NCBI GenBank assembly: GCA_022225965.2
Contig: JAKJXP020000037.1
Coordinates: 62,001-126,000 of the forward strand
Reading direction: 5' to 3'
Length of the DNA stretch: 64,000 nucleotides
Source: Diatrype stigma
Taxonomy: Eukaryota; Ascomycota; Sordariomycetes; Xylariales; Diatrypaceae
Position numbers and translations under genes: made by a program. Within the stretch, counting starts at the first letter, position 1; each line of letters begins with the position of its first letter. The notes beneath the pieces were generated by a model. The model did not search any database, had not been told where the DNA came from, and was given only the letters and a program-made list of their open reading frames with translations. Below, piece after piece: positions 1 through 9,742 of the stretch.

Positions 1-1
1 T

Positions 2-487
2 CAACGCGGCCACAGCGTGTTTAGGTGGTTGGAGGGAACAGCTACAAGTCCCAATCGAGCCGAGAGATCGATGCTGTCGGCTGCGGAAACCCGCAAGTTT
101 CTATATCGAAAATGGAATGGTGGCGAGCTTGTGGGGGCCTTATCACTCGACAACTGCAAGGAAACGGTTTTTGAATCAATGAGAAGGTGGATCGACGAAT
201 ACATGAGCCAAGTCGCTATACGAAAAGAGGTGGTGGAAATGGCCACCAGGCTAGTTGCTAAGAGAAGGCAGCGGTATCAGCAGACGAGGGAACGCTGGGA
301 ACGCTTCACAGACTGCACATTGTATGCATGTCCCCTTGTTGCGTGCGCAACTCTCACTTTTCGGTCAAGACAGGAAGCGAAGGAGCATGTAAAGTTGTGT
401 CATGGTAGTGACATAAACATCAACGATGGTTTTCGGCTCATCGACCGCCAGGTGCCAAGCCAGCCTTGGATGAGGGGCCCCTGGTGA
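2..487 (+). CDS. C-terminal end of a larger protein with a C2H2-like finger (5' end outside window)
   Basis: The frame is open from the left window edge to a TGA at 485-487, so this is the tail of a longer gene. The first in-frame start-like codon is GTG at 17, which is not a plausible start. The visible 161 residues contain an Arg-rich helical stretch (MATRLVAKRRQRYQQTRERW) followed by a C2H2-like finger, CPLVAC...EHVKLCH, about 45 residues before the end. In fungi a single finger at the end of a long protein is seen in several families, including patatin-like phospholipases. That assignment is only a guess because the catalytic part is not in the window. The coding call rests on the long open frame, the finger spacing and sensible composition. 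Confidence 0.55.
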   Translation, partial: QRGHSVFRWLEGTATSPNRAERSMLSAAETRKFLYRKWNGGELVGALSLDNCKETVFESMRRWIDEYMSQVAIRKEVVEMATRLVAKRRQRYQQTRERWERFTDCTLYACPLVACATLTFRSRQEAKEHVKLCHGSDININDGFRLIDRQVPSQPWMRGPW

Positions 488-805
488 ATGAATTCTGCGG
501 AGGCGCTGCAGGGGGAAGGGGAGGGGGGGGGGGGGGTGTCATGAGGGAACACAGTTCTTAGTCAAGCCGCGGTCTTTTGTTGGATGTTCAGAAACTTTTG
601 CATGATTAATAGAAACGAATGTCCGTGCGTTAGACGATTGTTTATGTCTCTAGACAGAGTATAGATGCTCGAGAGCCATGCATCGGTGCCGGTGGAATCT
701 GTCAGCGCCTATAGCAGTACCGAAATGATGCCTTGATCTGCGTGATGTCTTGAAGAAAGTGCTCTGCTCCAGCCTACTTTCATCCCATCCACAAAAGCAG
801 GTCTT
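488..805. other. Intergenic, with a G-rich tract
   Basis: There is no gene. The only notable element is a run of G blocks at 511-536 (GGGGG, GGGG, then 14 G) that could form a G-quadruplex. The homopolymer length may be unreliable in an assembly. The gap lies between convergently oriented genes and probably contains both 3' ends. Confidence 0.5.
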
Positions 806-2038
806 CTAACCCCAACCGGACTGTTTCCACCAACCCATCGGATGATTCATCTCAAAGAAAGTCTCCCGAGGCGACGGCTCTCGTCTCGCCCTCTTAATTT
901 CCACTTGCCGTTCCAACTCTGCTTTGCGTTTCTTAGGATCGTGATGTATGCCGACGAACTCAAGCACCTCGGGCGCATTAAGACAGTCCGTCTTTTCAAT
1001 GAAAATCTTCTTCCAGCTCTTCTCCGCCTGATCAAGGATGAAGTCCCGACCGATTCGCATGATGAGGTAGTCACCACCCAGGAATTCAACTTCGCATCCC
1101 ATCTTCTGTTCACCTCGCGGGGGCTCCAGAACTACCGCTTGTGTGCTTGCGTACACGGGTATGTCGAACGGTTCAAACTGGAAATCGAAGTCTGGCATTA
1201 AATATGTCACTTGTCCGTTGAGCTTAGACAAATCACAATCGGCCTCACAGACTGGTTTCCATGTCACCAGGTCGACCACTGTGCCGTCTGCTGTGATTTG
1301 GTAGAATGTGATATACGGCATAGGAATATCGATATGCATCAGAGAAGGAGACCAAAAATGATCTATATACTCTGTTGAGTAAAGATGAAACTGCGTCGCC
1401 ACTAGCTGGAGACGATGGCGGCGCTGTCGTTCTTTATTCTTTGCAGATTCCATCTTCGTCTTTTCTTCACCTGCCCATTCGACCCCCTCAGATCTTTGCA
1501 CGAGGGACTTGCGCATCGCATGGGCCTCTTTTTCCTTCTCTACGTGCAGCGCTCGGAGTTGTTGTAGATCTTCTTGGTCGCGCTTCATTTCTTCGCGGAG
1601 CTTTCGCTTCCGCTCAATACGGCGGTCTTTGAGTTCGTAGTAATAATCAGCGTCACTACATTGGTAAGAGCACTCGGAAACTTCTTCGGACTGCTCCCTA
1701 TAGCAGTGATCATTATCGTAAGATGATTTGTCACGCTGATCATCTGCTGCGGACGTCTGACACGTGCAGTGCGGATCATCTCCATTGCAGTTGCAATCTT
1801 CATATTCTTCGCTGTCTTCATCATAGCGTTCATCTTCGTAATCAGTATCATCCTGGGACTCCTCGCTCTCATGGAGTTCCGAGAGATCCTCGTCGAATTC
1901 CTCAGGTTCGACTTCGTGCCAAGGGTCTGTGTTTGCCAATAGACGTCTGTACCACGCTGGAAGATCATTGTAGGTCTTCGGGACCTTCGGGGATTTGGTG
2001 GACTTCTTTCTCGGCATGTTCTTGGGTTGGTTTCTCAA
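806..2038 (-). CDS. Hypothetical acidic/coiled-coil protein, 410 aa
   Basis: This is a single uninterrupted 410-residue frame, far longer than chance ORFs nearby. Residues 1-22 are basic (lysine-rich, possible nuclear targeting). Residues 43-80 are almost all Asp/Glu/Tyr/Ser. Residues 82-127 hold clustered cysteines (CNCNGDDPHCTC and two more). Residues 136-212 are a highly charged helix likely to form a coiled coil. The C-terminal half (215-380) looks globular, with aromatic and beta-type segments, and ends in a basic, Trp-containing tail. A second Met at codon 8 (MPRKKSTK) is an equally good start. I do not recognise the family. The architecture suggests a nuclear or chromatin-associated protein, but this is inference from composition only. 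Confidence 0.6.
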   Translation of the reverse strand: MRNQPKNMPRKKSTKSPKVPKTYNDLPAWYRRLLANTDPWHEVEPEEFDEDLSELHESEESQDDTDYEDERYDEDSEEYEDCNCNGDDPHCTCQTSAADDQRDKSSYDNDHCYREQSEEVSECSYQCSDADYYYELKDRRIERKRKLREEMKRDQEDLQQLRALHVEKEKEAHAMRKSLVQRSEGVEWAGEEKTKMESAKNKERQRRHRLQLVATQFHLYSTEYIDHFWSPSLMHIDIPMPYITFYQITADGTVVDLVTWKPVCEADCDLSKLNGQVTYLMPDFDFQFEPFDIPVYASTQAVVLEPPRGEQKMGCEVEFLGGDYLIMRIGRDFILDQAEKSWKKIFIEKTDCLNAPEVLEFVGIHHDPKKRKAELERQVEIKRARREPSPRETFFEMNHPMGWWKQSGWG

Positions 2039-3233
2039 GTTCTGATTGATTGTCTTTGTTTTGGTTGAGAGCTGTCTGCGACTCTACACAAAGCTATGGG
2101 CGGTGTACAGTCATCAGGTGGATAAATAGTATCCCCGTCCCGGCGCTAACCAATGATTCGAATACCTATTGGGTCCTGGTTGAACAGGTCGATGTCATAA
2201 ATTTTGCCGATAATCAAGGGTAGACTTTTAGCGGCGCCCACGACATAACCACTACCATGTATTTGGTTTGAAGCCATTTAAAAATTCAAAGTTAAGAGTG
2301 CCGATTTGTCAAGATGGGACCGAATAAAGAACTCCGATATTTAGGTCCGTGCCCCACTTCTACTATAGGGGCCGCCTCCGCCGTATGACGTTGCGAAGAA
2401 TTGCAAGGAATAATTATCAAATCAAAATAAATACTTTCACATTAATCCGTTTCCGCGAGAAACCGGGTGTTGCGATGTTGAAGCTAGGAGAGCTTGAATT
2501 ACCTGATAAGGTATGCGTTGTTCCGCGCATAGGCCGCTGTGGGTGAAGACCCACAGCGGAACGGACCGCAAGTATCAATGCCAAGACGGCTAGCACAACG
2601 CTGTTTAGTGGAGAATATCGCGAAGAATCCCTGATATTTGACACCCCTTAGGATTAACTTCGACTATTCCTGCCTAATTCATCTAAACTCGGGAAGTTTA
2701 TCGTTCACCTCAACTTAGTTGTTGCGCAGAAATACTGGGCGAGGTTTACTGCTAGTCAGGCAACAAGGAGCTCTGGGAAAAGGATTCAGGTTTCTGTCCC
2801 CCTCTAGGTGTTTCGGCTGGATCTACGTCGTCATACGCTGAGTGGATCTCCAATTATTGTTCGTCGCCCATTGGGTATCGTACCATTCTTCATTTCGTAG
2901 GCTTCAGCGACCGAATCGAGTCTGGGTATCGATAACCTCTACATTATGCAAGCAATAAGATCACAGTGGTCCCTGCAGTAACACATGTGTCAAACCTTAT
3001 AGGTTCCGAATTTGAATCTATACGGTACTAAGCATCCATGAGATGAAGAAAGTTGTGCCGCTCCAAAAGGCACGAAGAATTCCACCCCGTAGTGAATGTA
3101 TAGAAATCAGTCGATAAAATCAAAAGGAAATAAGCCAAAACTAGTCATATACCAATCCAGCACGGAAACATACAAGGACAGTTGAACTCATCCAGTCAGG
3201 ATCTGTTTCCAGGGCTTGGTAGGTAATCGCCAT
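2039..3233. other. Intergenic, no gene seen
   Basis: No convincing ORF. The stretch contains a strong perfect hairpin at 2534-2559. The surrounding sequence (about 2420-2642) reads on the minus strand from TGTCAAATATC and could be a solo LTR. I could not find a matching end or target duplication, so I do not call one. Confidence 0.4.
2534..2559. repeat. Perfect inverted repeat (11-bp stem, 4-nt loop)
   Basis: CCGCTGTGGGT at 2534-2544 and ACCCACAGCGG at 2549-2559 are exact reverse complements separated by GAAG. A second copy of the outer stem, GTTCCGC at 2519-2525, can also pair with GCGGAAC at 2556-2562, giving a bulged longer stem. It lies between genes with no obvious transcript to terminate. 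A cruciform or a relic of a mobile-element end are both possible. Confidence 0.6.
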
Positions 3234-4001
3234 TCATCCCTGAGAGATTTCTTGTCCGTCAATTGGCTGCTCGATGTGAGTTGTCGCATCAGAATACGCA
3301 AGTGGAGCTCCAAGACTTCTGCAGTAATAGTCCGGCTTATCAGCATCATCCATTGTCCATGGATAGGATACCTCGAGGGTGCTTAGACTTGACATGGGTG
3401 TTCCGCTAGAGATGTTTGAGCTAGAGATGGAGGGAGATATCAGGAAAGTTGGTTGCAGCGGGGTAGGAGGGGCAATCTTCAGCTGACTAATCTCTCCAGT
3501 CGTGTAACGAGAGGTCAGATAGAGTGCGCTGGTGAGATGTAAATGTAGGTTCCTGGCGTCTTCGATATGGAGCTGTAGGGGGTTCCTCAAGAAGATAAGC
3601 ATCCTGGCCATGTCCATAAAATATGGCCCAGGCGTATCTTGAAGGTCAAATTTGCATAAAGTGAAAAGTCGATTCCATTTGTCCATCAATGGCATTCTTC
3701 GGTTTTCCGTCTTGAATAGATCCGAAATATGTTTCTGGGTTTCTGCAGGGATGTCGTTCTGGCCGATAGCTTTCTTACCTCCCTGATAATGGAACGTCTT
3801 CAAATGTTCACTGTCAGCAAACAAGTTAGTCACTACGCCGTAGTCAGTTATTGAGCCTTCATTCCATGTGTCATACTGAATGTGCGCTAAGTCCTCGAAA
3901 CCTTTTGTGCATTTCTCCGAATACGTAGAAGATCCCTGGAGAAAAGCATTGTAAAACGGACAGGCCAATCTTTGCTTCTTACACTTCGTAGCTTCCGACA
4001 T
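3234..4001 (-). CDS. Degenerate fungal zinc-finger-family protein, 255 aa
   Basis: The frame shows the fingerprint of a large fungal family. It has an N-terminal ACPFY element (residues 13-17), then a CTKGFEDL segment (31-38) where family members carry the next Cys and a helix ending in His. This is followed by the segment IPAETQKHISDLF (84-96), then MDKWNRLF...TPGPYF (106-128), matching the family pattern 'DGI..EQ...L' and 'W..ly..LFP....PSPY'. The second finger's Cys/His pairs are not recognisable, so zinc binding is probably lost. The C-terminal half (160-255) is low-complexity Ser/Thr/Pro. Family members are usually longer, so an intron, truncation or decay is possible. Role unknown. Confidence 0.45.
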   Translation of the reverse strand: MSEATKCKKQRLACPFYNAFLQGSSTYSEKCTKGFEDLAHIQYDTWNEGSITDYGVVTNLFADSEHLKTFHYQGGKKAIGQNDIPAETQKHISDLFKTENRRMPLMDKWNRLFTLCKFDLQDTPGPYFMDMARMLIFLRNPLQLHIEDARNLHLHLTSALYLTSRYTTGEISQLKIAPPTPLQPTFLISPSISSSNISSGTPMSSLSTLEVSYPWTMDDADKPDYYCRSLGAPLAYSDATTHIEQPIDGQEISQG

Positions 4002-4374
4002 AGTGACTTCTCAAAGATTGGATTCCGGCGTTGTGGCAATTCATAAGTAGGTAAATGAGCGGGATTATCAAGAAGGGGCGGTCAGGGGCTGCTGATCAGT
4101 CGGCATCTATTTACTTATAAAGCGTTTGCGGCGTCCCACCTTATTGATCTGGGGGTTCTGGTACAAGCTAATATATATGTACGAGTAGGCTTAGAGAAAA
4201 AATTGACCCCCTTACTTAGCCACAACATATCCTCAAATATCCTTCAAGGGGGGAAATTGCAGTACAGATAACAGTTTGTGGATGAATTGTTCGCACAAAT
4301 TCGATCCGTAGCGAGGCTATGCTAAGCACTCCCTGCTGCGTGCTCTGGTTGGTATTCTATGCCCAGCGGCACTG
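4002..4374. other. Intergenic, no gene seen
   Basis: I see no ORF or structured element here. This should contain the promoter of the minus-strand gene ending at 4001. Confidence 0.4.
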
Positions 4375-4710
4375 TTAAGCACCCATGGGAGCACCAATCA
4401 GGCAGACAGCAGATGCCAGCATCACTTTTCTTCTCCCTCCTCGATCCACTATAGAGGACCACATCATACATCCATAGAAATCAGTAATTATATGCATGAA
4501 TATGGCTAGCGCGAGTTGGCTTGTACGTAGGAACGGGGGAATCGTAACGGCGGTCGGCAGGACTCGGCATTGGAGTATCAGGGCATGAGCATCGCAAGCC
4601 GATGCTAGGAGTCTGCGAGGAACCGACGTGCGCAGTACTCGATTATGGGAACTAGTTTCGTCTAACTGTATTTCTTTCTCTTCTACAATCACGAGATTGT
4701 CTGTTTCCAT
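4375..4710 (-). pseudogene. Relic of an MFS sugar-transporter N-terminal region
   Basis: This 111-residue frame begins with an acidic cytosolic-like N-terminus and ends with SIVDRGGRRKVMLASAVCLI. That resembles the loop 2-3 signature of the sugar-porter branch of the major facilitator superfamily (G-D-R-x-GRR-K followed by a hydrophobic helix). Upstream of it FYGCMMW sits where porters have the 'Y.iGC..Ga' helix. The frame stops immediately after this helix, the first helices are scarcely hydrophobic, and I see no remaining ten helices on this strand. I therefore read it as a decayed fragment. The match rests on a short motif. Confidence 0.3.
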
Positions 4711-7444
4711 CGCTATATGCCATTCTCCTCAAAGATTGACGCCACTTGTCGAAGAACTTGAGACTCGTATTCGTGGAGAGCTAGTCTGTCCATCACCTTA
4801 TTCTGTTAGCAATCTTTCTGAACTCCCCAAACGTCAAAGCCTCACTCAAGCGAGCATGCCTGAATACTCACCGAGTGCTTCAAACGCAAGGTAAGCTTCT
4901 TGTACCGGTCTTCAGGTTAGTCTAACATGTGAGAAGCAAACCCACAAACTCATCTGCAGCAAGGGTATCGATACAGACTTGGCTTGAAGACGCTCCGGAA
5001 CCCTCGTTTCAGAAGCGACTATTAGTCGGAGAGCCAGCTCCTGAACAACACGCTCGGCGTCGAGACATGAAGAAACAGCTTGATAAGATAGAGCGTCCAC
5101 TGAAAGTTTTATCGGAAAAATAAAGAAAGAGAAACATATTACAAGGCTTTGGACTCGGACAGTTCGAATTTCTGTGCTCAAAGTCCAGATCATGATGTGT
5201 CATATAGGAACGGATAGTCATGTATGTAGACTATTGACTGACTTAGCCAAGAAATGACATGGAAGCTTCCCTGGAGAGCTATCTCGAGGTCGAAAGAGTA
5301 ATCAAGGTCTCATACGACTGCACTAGCAGCATATTAACTGGCACTACCAAGGAGGCATTGCCCATGGTTAATAGTAGGCCAGATTGCGCTTTTGACCACT
5401 CATGAAGGAGCCTATTGTGAGTTCTGGGGGAAAGGATCCAGATAGTTGACTATTGCAATCGAAGAATTGTAGGCGGAGATGGCTGGTGAGGAGGTGTTTT
5501 ATTCGGAACGACAAGCTATTCAACCTCGGGGCATTCCAAGTTACCACGAGACATATTTAACTCAGAAGGAAGGCCTTTCCCGAAAGATTTGCATCATTCG
5601 AGTTACACTCAAGATGCAAGCGTTCCCTTTCTCTGCTGCTCTTTCGGTCACCGACGCTACACTCAGGCGATGCAATATCAACAGTCTATTTACTGCGTGG
5701 TTGCTACGTTAGGTGGCCATATTCCAATGTAGTAGATTAGCTCTCCCACTTACCTAGATAGCTATAGAACATCTACCAACTATACACCATCCCACTGCTC
5801 CCCCCTTCTTCCTGCAGATTCGTTTGTATCACCATAAGCTGATCAGAGCTTAAAGAGCCCATTCATAGAGCAACCGTGAGACTTCAATGATTGTGAAACA
5901 ATCATTGTGTATGCCCCACCAAGCAAGCCATTCGTACTAGCAACCAGCTGCGGTGGCCAACATTATCGTTTCCAATAGAACCGGATCTCTAGGTGGCGAT
6001 GTTGCTGATATTCTATCGCTTCCGTATCCCCCTTCAAAGCCAAAGAACATATTGCCTGCATAATACGCCTTAACTTTATTGGGTGCTGAAGTAGCTGAAA
6101 TGCCCGGGACATCTCTGTGCATGGTGGTGGCGTCGTATGCATTTCGGTATTACATGCTGCAGTTTCTCTATGGAAAGCCCGGTGGCGTAGCCCGACTGTT
6201 CCATTTGGGCGTGAACCTAGTCTGATATGTCACGTCACATTGGAGCCTTACATATTTGAAATCAAGTTTCAGTGTCTCGTCGGTCCCCCTCTCTCAGAGT
6301 TGCGAGCCTTACTTGCTTCAGCAACGCAATTCATAGCAGATATTTCGTCGTCGAGACCTACGAGTAGGTGGCTGTATTTATACCTGGTCACTATGGATAT
6401 TTGATACCAATGTTTGCTACACTGATATGCGATGTTCAAGGCCGGCTTACAATATCACAAAAACAATTCATGTGGCCAATGGTGGGTTGATCAAACATAC
6501 CTGGGCGTCTTACCCAGTATGAAGATAATGGTAAAGTAACACAAGGTAGGTAGGCTGGTACGTCCATCCAATTCTCAGGTTTTATGACCAATTGCACAGT
6601 ATTTTCTACCCCCCCTCTTAGATAGTGTTCTGCTGCATGTGGTATCATGCAGGCTCCATATTGATGGCACCTCATGACCAGGCCGGCTCATGACCTTAAG
6701 GCACCGAACTTAAGTTATACTCGGGCTATAGACGTATGATCAATCACTTATTCAAACATCGCTTGTGGCCAAAGGCGCCTTCTTTCTGAGTACTTAGGTA
6801 GCGATGCTCTCCAAGTTACCTTTCTGAGGTCAAACATTTCTACACTTGGAAAAGCAGCATCCAGGAAGCGATTTCCCATCAGTGCAGTGCGCCTCTCACT
6901 TCGTAGGTGTAGTGGACAATACTCGATCACACGCTGCCGGCGTTGTAGCGTGTGCTACGGGGTTGCGGTATTGTTTCCTATTTGCCCTTCGGAGGAGTCA
7001 ACAGCCACCAACTATCGGGATCGGTGCTGGGGTGTTCCTCTCTACCTATATCCTATGGATATTCGACCTGAACTCCGCATTCTACATACCTTCTCCTCTT
7101 GTCTAGTGAGCGGACAGAGCTCTATATAACCCGCTACCTAGGTAGGTGACGATTACCACCTTACGTAATCCAATCTCTCCTATCTAGCCCCTATTATTTC
7201 TATATCTGTCCCCATGTCGAGTCGCCTTCCGCATTGGTGGCCACTCATCCAAGTCTGATGCAGGCAACATCAAATATGGCGTTATGGTCGATCACAGTAG
7301 GGGCATCTCCTACATCTTTTCGGGGCCCTTGTCGTTTGGAATGATAACAAATAGCTGTCTAGACTCTCAAGCCAAACACTTGTCGATGACATGACAAGCA
7401 TAGTCCCCATCGACCCCGGTGCGCGCTAGCTGAGCAGCTGCAGT
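4711..7444. other. Gene-poor stretch, possibly decayed
   Basis: No convincing gene. On the plus strand two open stretches (to about 4890 and from about 4960 to 5123) are separated by something that looks like an intron: GTAAGC donor at 4891, CTAAC at 4922, CAG at 4957-4959. Joining at that CAG shifts the frame, and only a poorer AAG acceptor (4961-4963) keeps it open. I recognise nothing in the product. From 5124 to 7444 I see only short unrelated ORFs. The TACCTAGGTAGGT motif that recurs in this window occurs at 7135-7147. Confidence 0.35.
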
Positions 7445-7870
7445 ATGCTTGACGCTTTAGGCATGGGGATGGTAGGTGGGCTCATTCTCACCGTCGGCAC
7501 AAGCGGCCTGCTTATCGGCAGTGGACGCTCACATTATCTGGAACGCCGCGCAACATTGGCTGGCAAAGCTACAGACAACATAGTCAGATTCGAGATCGTA
7601 TACGAGGACAGTGCCGTTGTGATGGAGGCACCGCGGGAGACTCTGGACTTATACGTCATGCTCAAGGATGGCAGCGTCAGTCAGTTCGGCATCGTTACAC
7701 GGTTCGACCAGGAAACCTTTGCGGCCATGCCCTTCTGGAGTAAATCCATCCATACCTTTGAGGACTACCAAGATGGTGCGGCCATGGTCTGCTGTGCGTA
7801 CAACCCCACGCAGCCCCTGATAGAAACCAGTGGCACAGTATTAGCCGCTCCGCCGTTCGAGGGTCCTTAG
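7445..7870 (+). pseudogene. Fragment of an FAD-linked oxidase (BBE/PCMH type)
   Basis: The 141-residue frame follows the FAD-binding PCMH domain of berberine-bridge-type oxidoreductases. GGLILTVGTSGLLIGSGRSH matches the 'GGR...vG.GGl.LGGG.S' FAD loop, ATDNIVRFEIVYEDS matches 'a.DNVv.fEvV.adG', and QFGIVTRFDQETF matches 'nFGIVT.F...T'. These enzymes oxidise small molecules and often sit in secondary-metabolism loci. Intact members are about 450-550 residues. Here both the N-terminal third and the whole substrate-binding and C-terminal BBE parts are missing, and I found no continuation. The conserved LKGG is LKDG, and the second glycine of the FAD loop is altered. It is most simply a decayed fragment. 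Upstream exons hidden by decay cannot be excluded. Confidence 0.55.
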
Positions 7871-8061
7871 TATTCCTAGTGGATGACTTCCAACCACTGT
7901 GGTGCCCGACAAGCTGGCTTGACTGAAATGGACCAAGCGTGGTCCAACAAACCAATGTTATACACCAACATTCGCAAGCAAGTTCCTCGGGAATTACCAA
8001 TTTATTTATCTTGAACAGCGCACGTATACACAAGGCCAACAGTAGCATGATGCTGTCCATC

Positions 8062-8589
8062 TCACATCCCATCAGCAAGCATAGCATCGACCAGCTGCAC
8101 ATGGCGGTCCCCATTGGTCTCGCTCCACTCGGACTCATAGTTGAGACCGTAGGGCCAGAAGTGGCCACCTCCGCAGCTGATTTTGGCATCCGACCCATCC
8201 CACGACTGCAGGAGCGGCGTCGCCGTAGCCCAGTCGTTCGCCGCGCACTTCGAGTCGAAGGCGGCCGTCTGGCCCACGCCGAGCGTGTGCGAGATCTCGT
8301 GCATCGCCGTGCGCTCCGTCATGTAGGCCCGGTCCGAGCCGAACCGGAGATCGCCGTTGTAGTTCGCCTCAGCCGTGGGGACTCCGGGGGTGTAGTAGAC
8401 CCGGATGGTCTTGTCGGCGTCTGTGAAGCGGTGGTACCGCGCGACCGCGAGCGTCATGGCGTCCTCGATGCGACCGTACGCGTCGGACTCGTCCGAGCTG
8501 GGACTTCCGGATTTCTCCAGCGACCAGGTCAATGTTGCGGATGCAACGGAGAGGTAAGCGCCAACGGCGGCAAGGAGAGAGAACCTCAT
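8062..8589 (-). CDS. Secreted zinc-metallopeptidase-like protein, 175 aa
   Basis: Residues 1-18 (MRFSLLAAVGAYLSVASA) form a clear signal peptide. The mature part carries MHEISHTLGVGQ at 96-107, an HExxHxxG zincin motif in which His97 and His101 would bind zinc and Glu98 act as catalytic base. Downstream GGGHFWPYGLNYESEW (140-155) may supply the third ligand. Two cysteines (115, 139) could form a disulfide bridge. The size and layout fit small secreted proteins of fungi and actinobacteria with an isolated zincin domain. The role (nutrition, effector, antagonism) cannot be read from sequence. It is a single exon starting at the only ATG before the signal peptide. Codon use is GC-rich, unlike its decayed neighbours, which suggests it is still under selection. 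Confidence 0.65.
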   Translation of the reverse strand: MRFSLLAAVGAYLSVASATLTWSLEKSGSPSSDESDAYGRIEDAMTLAVARYHRFTDADKTIRVYYTPGVPTAEANYNGDLRFGSDRAYMTERTAMHEISHTLGVGQTAAFDSKCAANDWATATPLLQSWDGSDAKISCGGGHFWPYGLNYESEWSETNGDRHVQLVDAMLADGM

Positions 8590-9485
8590 GGTGTAGGTAG
8601 GGTGTAGTTGAGAAAGACGGTGGTGTCGATGCCGTTATGAGGTTTATAGGTGACTGGTGCTTATGGAATGATCAACCTAGAGATCGTTGACAGTGGACGT
8701 ATATATGATAGTCTGGGGCCGCATCTCGACTACCTGAACTTATATATCCAAAGCTTTATCTCCATTCACACCATACACGGTGATCATGCTGCATTTGGGC
8801 AACGCTTGCTGGTATTAATTGGCATCAAAGTTACCCACCTTCTTCGTCCCTGGTAATATAAGACGGCCTAATTGACCCATTTTATATACGGTCTTCCTCT
8901 CGCCTACGGAGGGGCCCCTCCGATGTGTTGAAAGCGACTCGGCGGGAAATCTCGTTTAGGCTACCGTAGCTTGGCGCTCACCCCCTTTCTTGGCTACCAT
9001 CAAGATCAGCTACAAAACAGCGACCTCTTCCAAACAATCATTGTATGGAGTATATTGAGTCCTCGTATTGGATGCGCTTGTTTCTTGGGTGGTATTCTTT
9101 TACTATGGTGTTATGGGTCGATTTAAGAATGCTGCTGAGTCTTTATGATAAGCAGGGCAACCTTACCTAGTTCAAAACAGGGGGTTCAGAGATACGTTGA
9201 AATAGTTAGCCCGCCAAATACATTAAGCTTATCATAGTATAACGCCAGCCCATACGAAATAGATACCTAACAATGTTTCTAAACTTTGGCCTGCAACCAT
9301 AGTAACTTATGCCCTGTCTGAAACAACCTTGACAGGGGTTCCCGTGCCGATCTCATCGATCATCTTCCCCGACTACCAGGTCGTCAGATTGAGTAGGCGT
9401 TATGCAAAGCATGAATATAGACTTATCTACCACATGGGTCTAATGCTCATTCAACCTATCCGAGCATCTATGAGTCTATATTACT
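8590..9485. other. Intergenic; left flank of the MULE insertion
   Basis: No gene seen. Before the transposon arrived, the sequence ending at 9493 was continuous with position 13,055. It is therefore the original downstream flank of the minus-strand F-box/Ras-like gene. The first few hundred bases hold the promoter of the minus-strand metallopeptidase gene. Confidence 0.5.
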
Positions 9486-9493
9486 AACTATAT
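9486..9493. repeat. Target-site duplication, left copy (MULE)
   Basis: AACTATAT directly precedes the left terminal inverted repeat and is repeated exactly after the right one at 13,047-13,054. Eight bases fits Mutator-like and hAT elements. The transposase relic inside points to Mutator-like. Confidence 0.8.
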
Positions 9494-9533
9494 GAGTCCT
9501 ACTAAATACACCTTACTTTCTACACCTTACTTT
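9494..9533 (+). repeat. Left terminal inverted repeat of the MULE
   Basis: It begins GAGTCCTACTAAATACACC. The first 40 bases match the reverse complement of the right end at about 34 positions, and most differences are C/T or A/T. The repeat contains an internal direct duplication of ACACCTTACTT. Confidence 0.8.
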
Positions 9534-9742
9534 TCAAATCCACCTGCAACCGGCCCGATAATCAAATGCCGGACCGCCCTAATAACGATTTTACTCCCAA
9601 CCACCTACGCTTTATAAGCTAATTCTTTTATTTACCCCCCCTTAGGAATAACAATAACAATATTCCGACTTTATAACAACAACGTTTAACAATAATAACG
9701 CTTATACTTATAAGTACCAATATATTCAGGAAACGATTCATA

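Noticed and set aside
2417..2644. Possible solo LTR beginning TGTCAAATATC on the minus strand
   Set aside because: No matching terminus and no target-site duplication could be located.
7939..8607. 222-codon plus-strand ORF
   Set aside because: It lies opposite the secreted peptidase gene, is Arg/Val-rich and has no recognisable motif.
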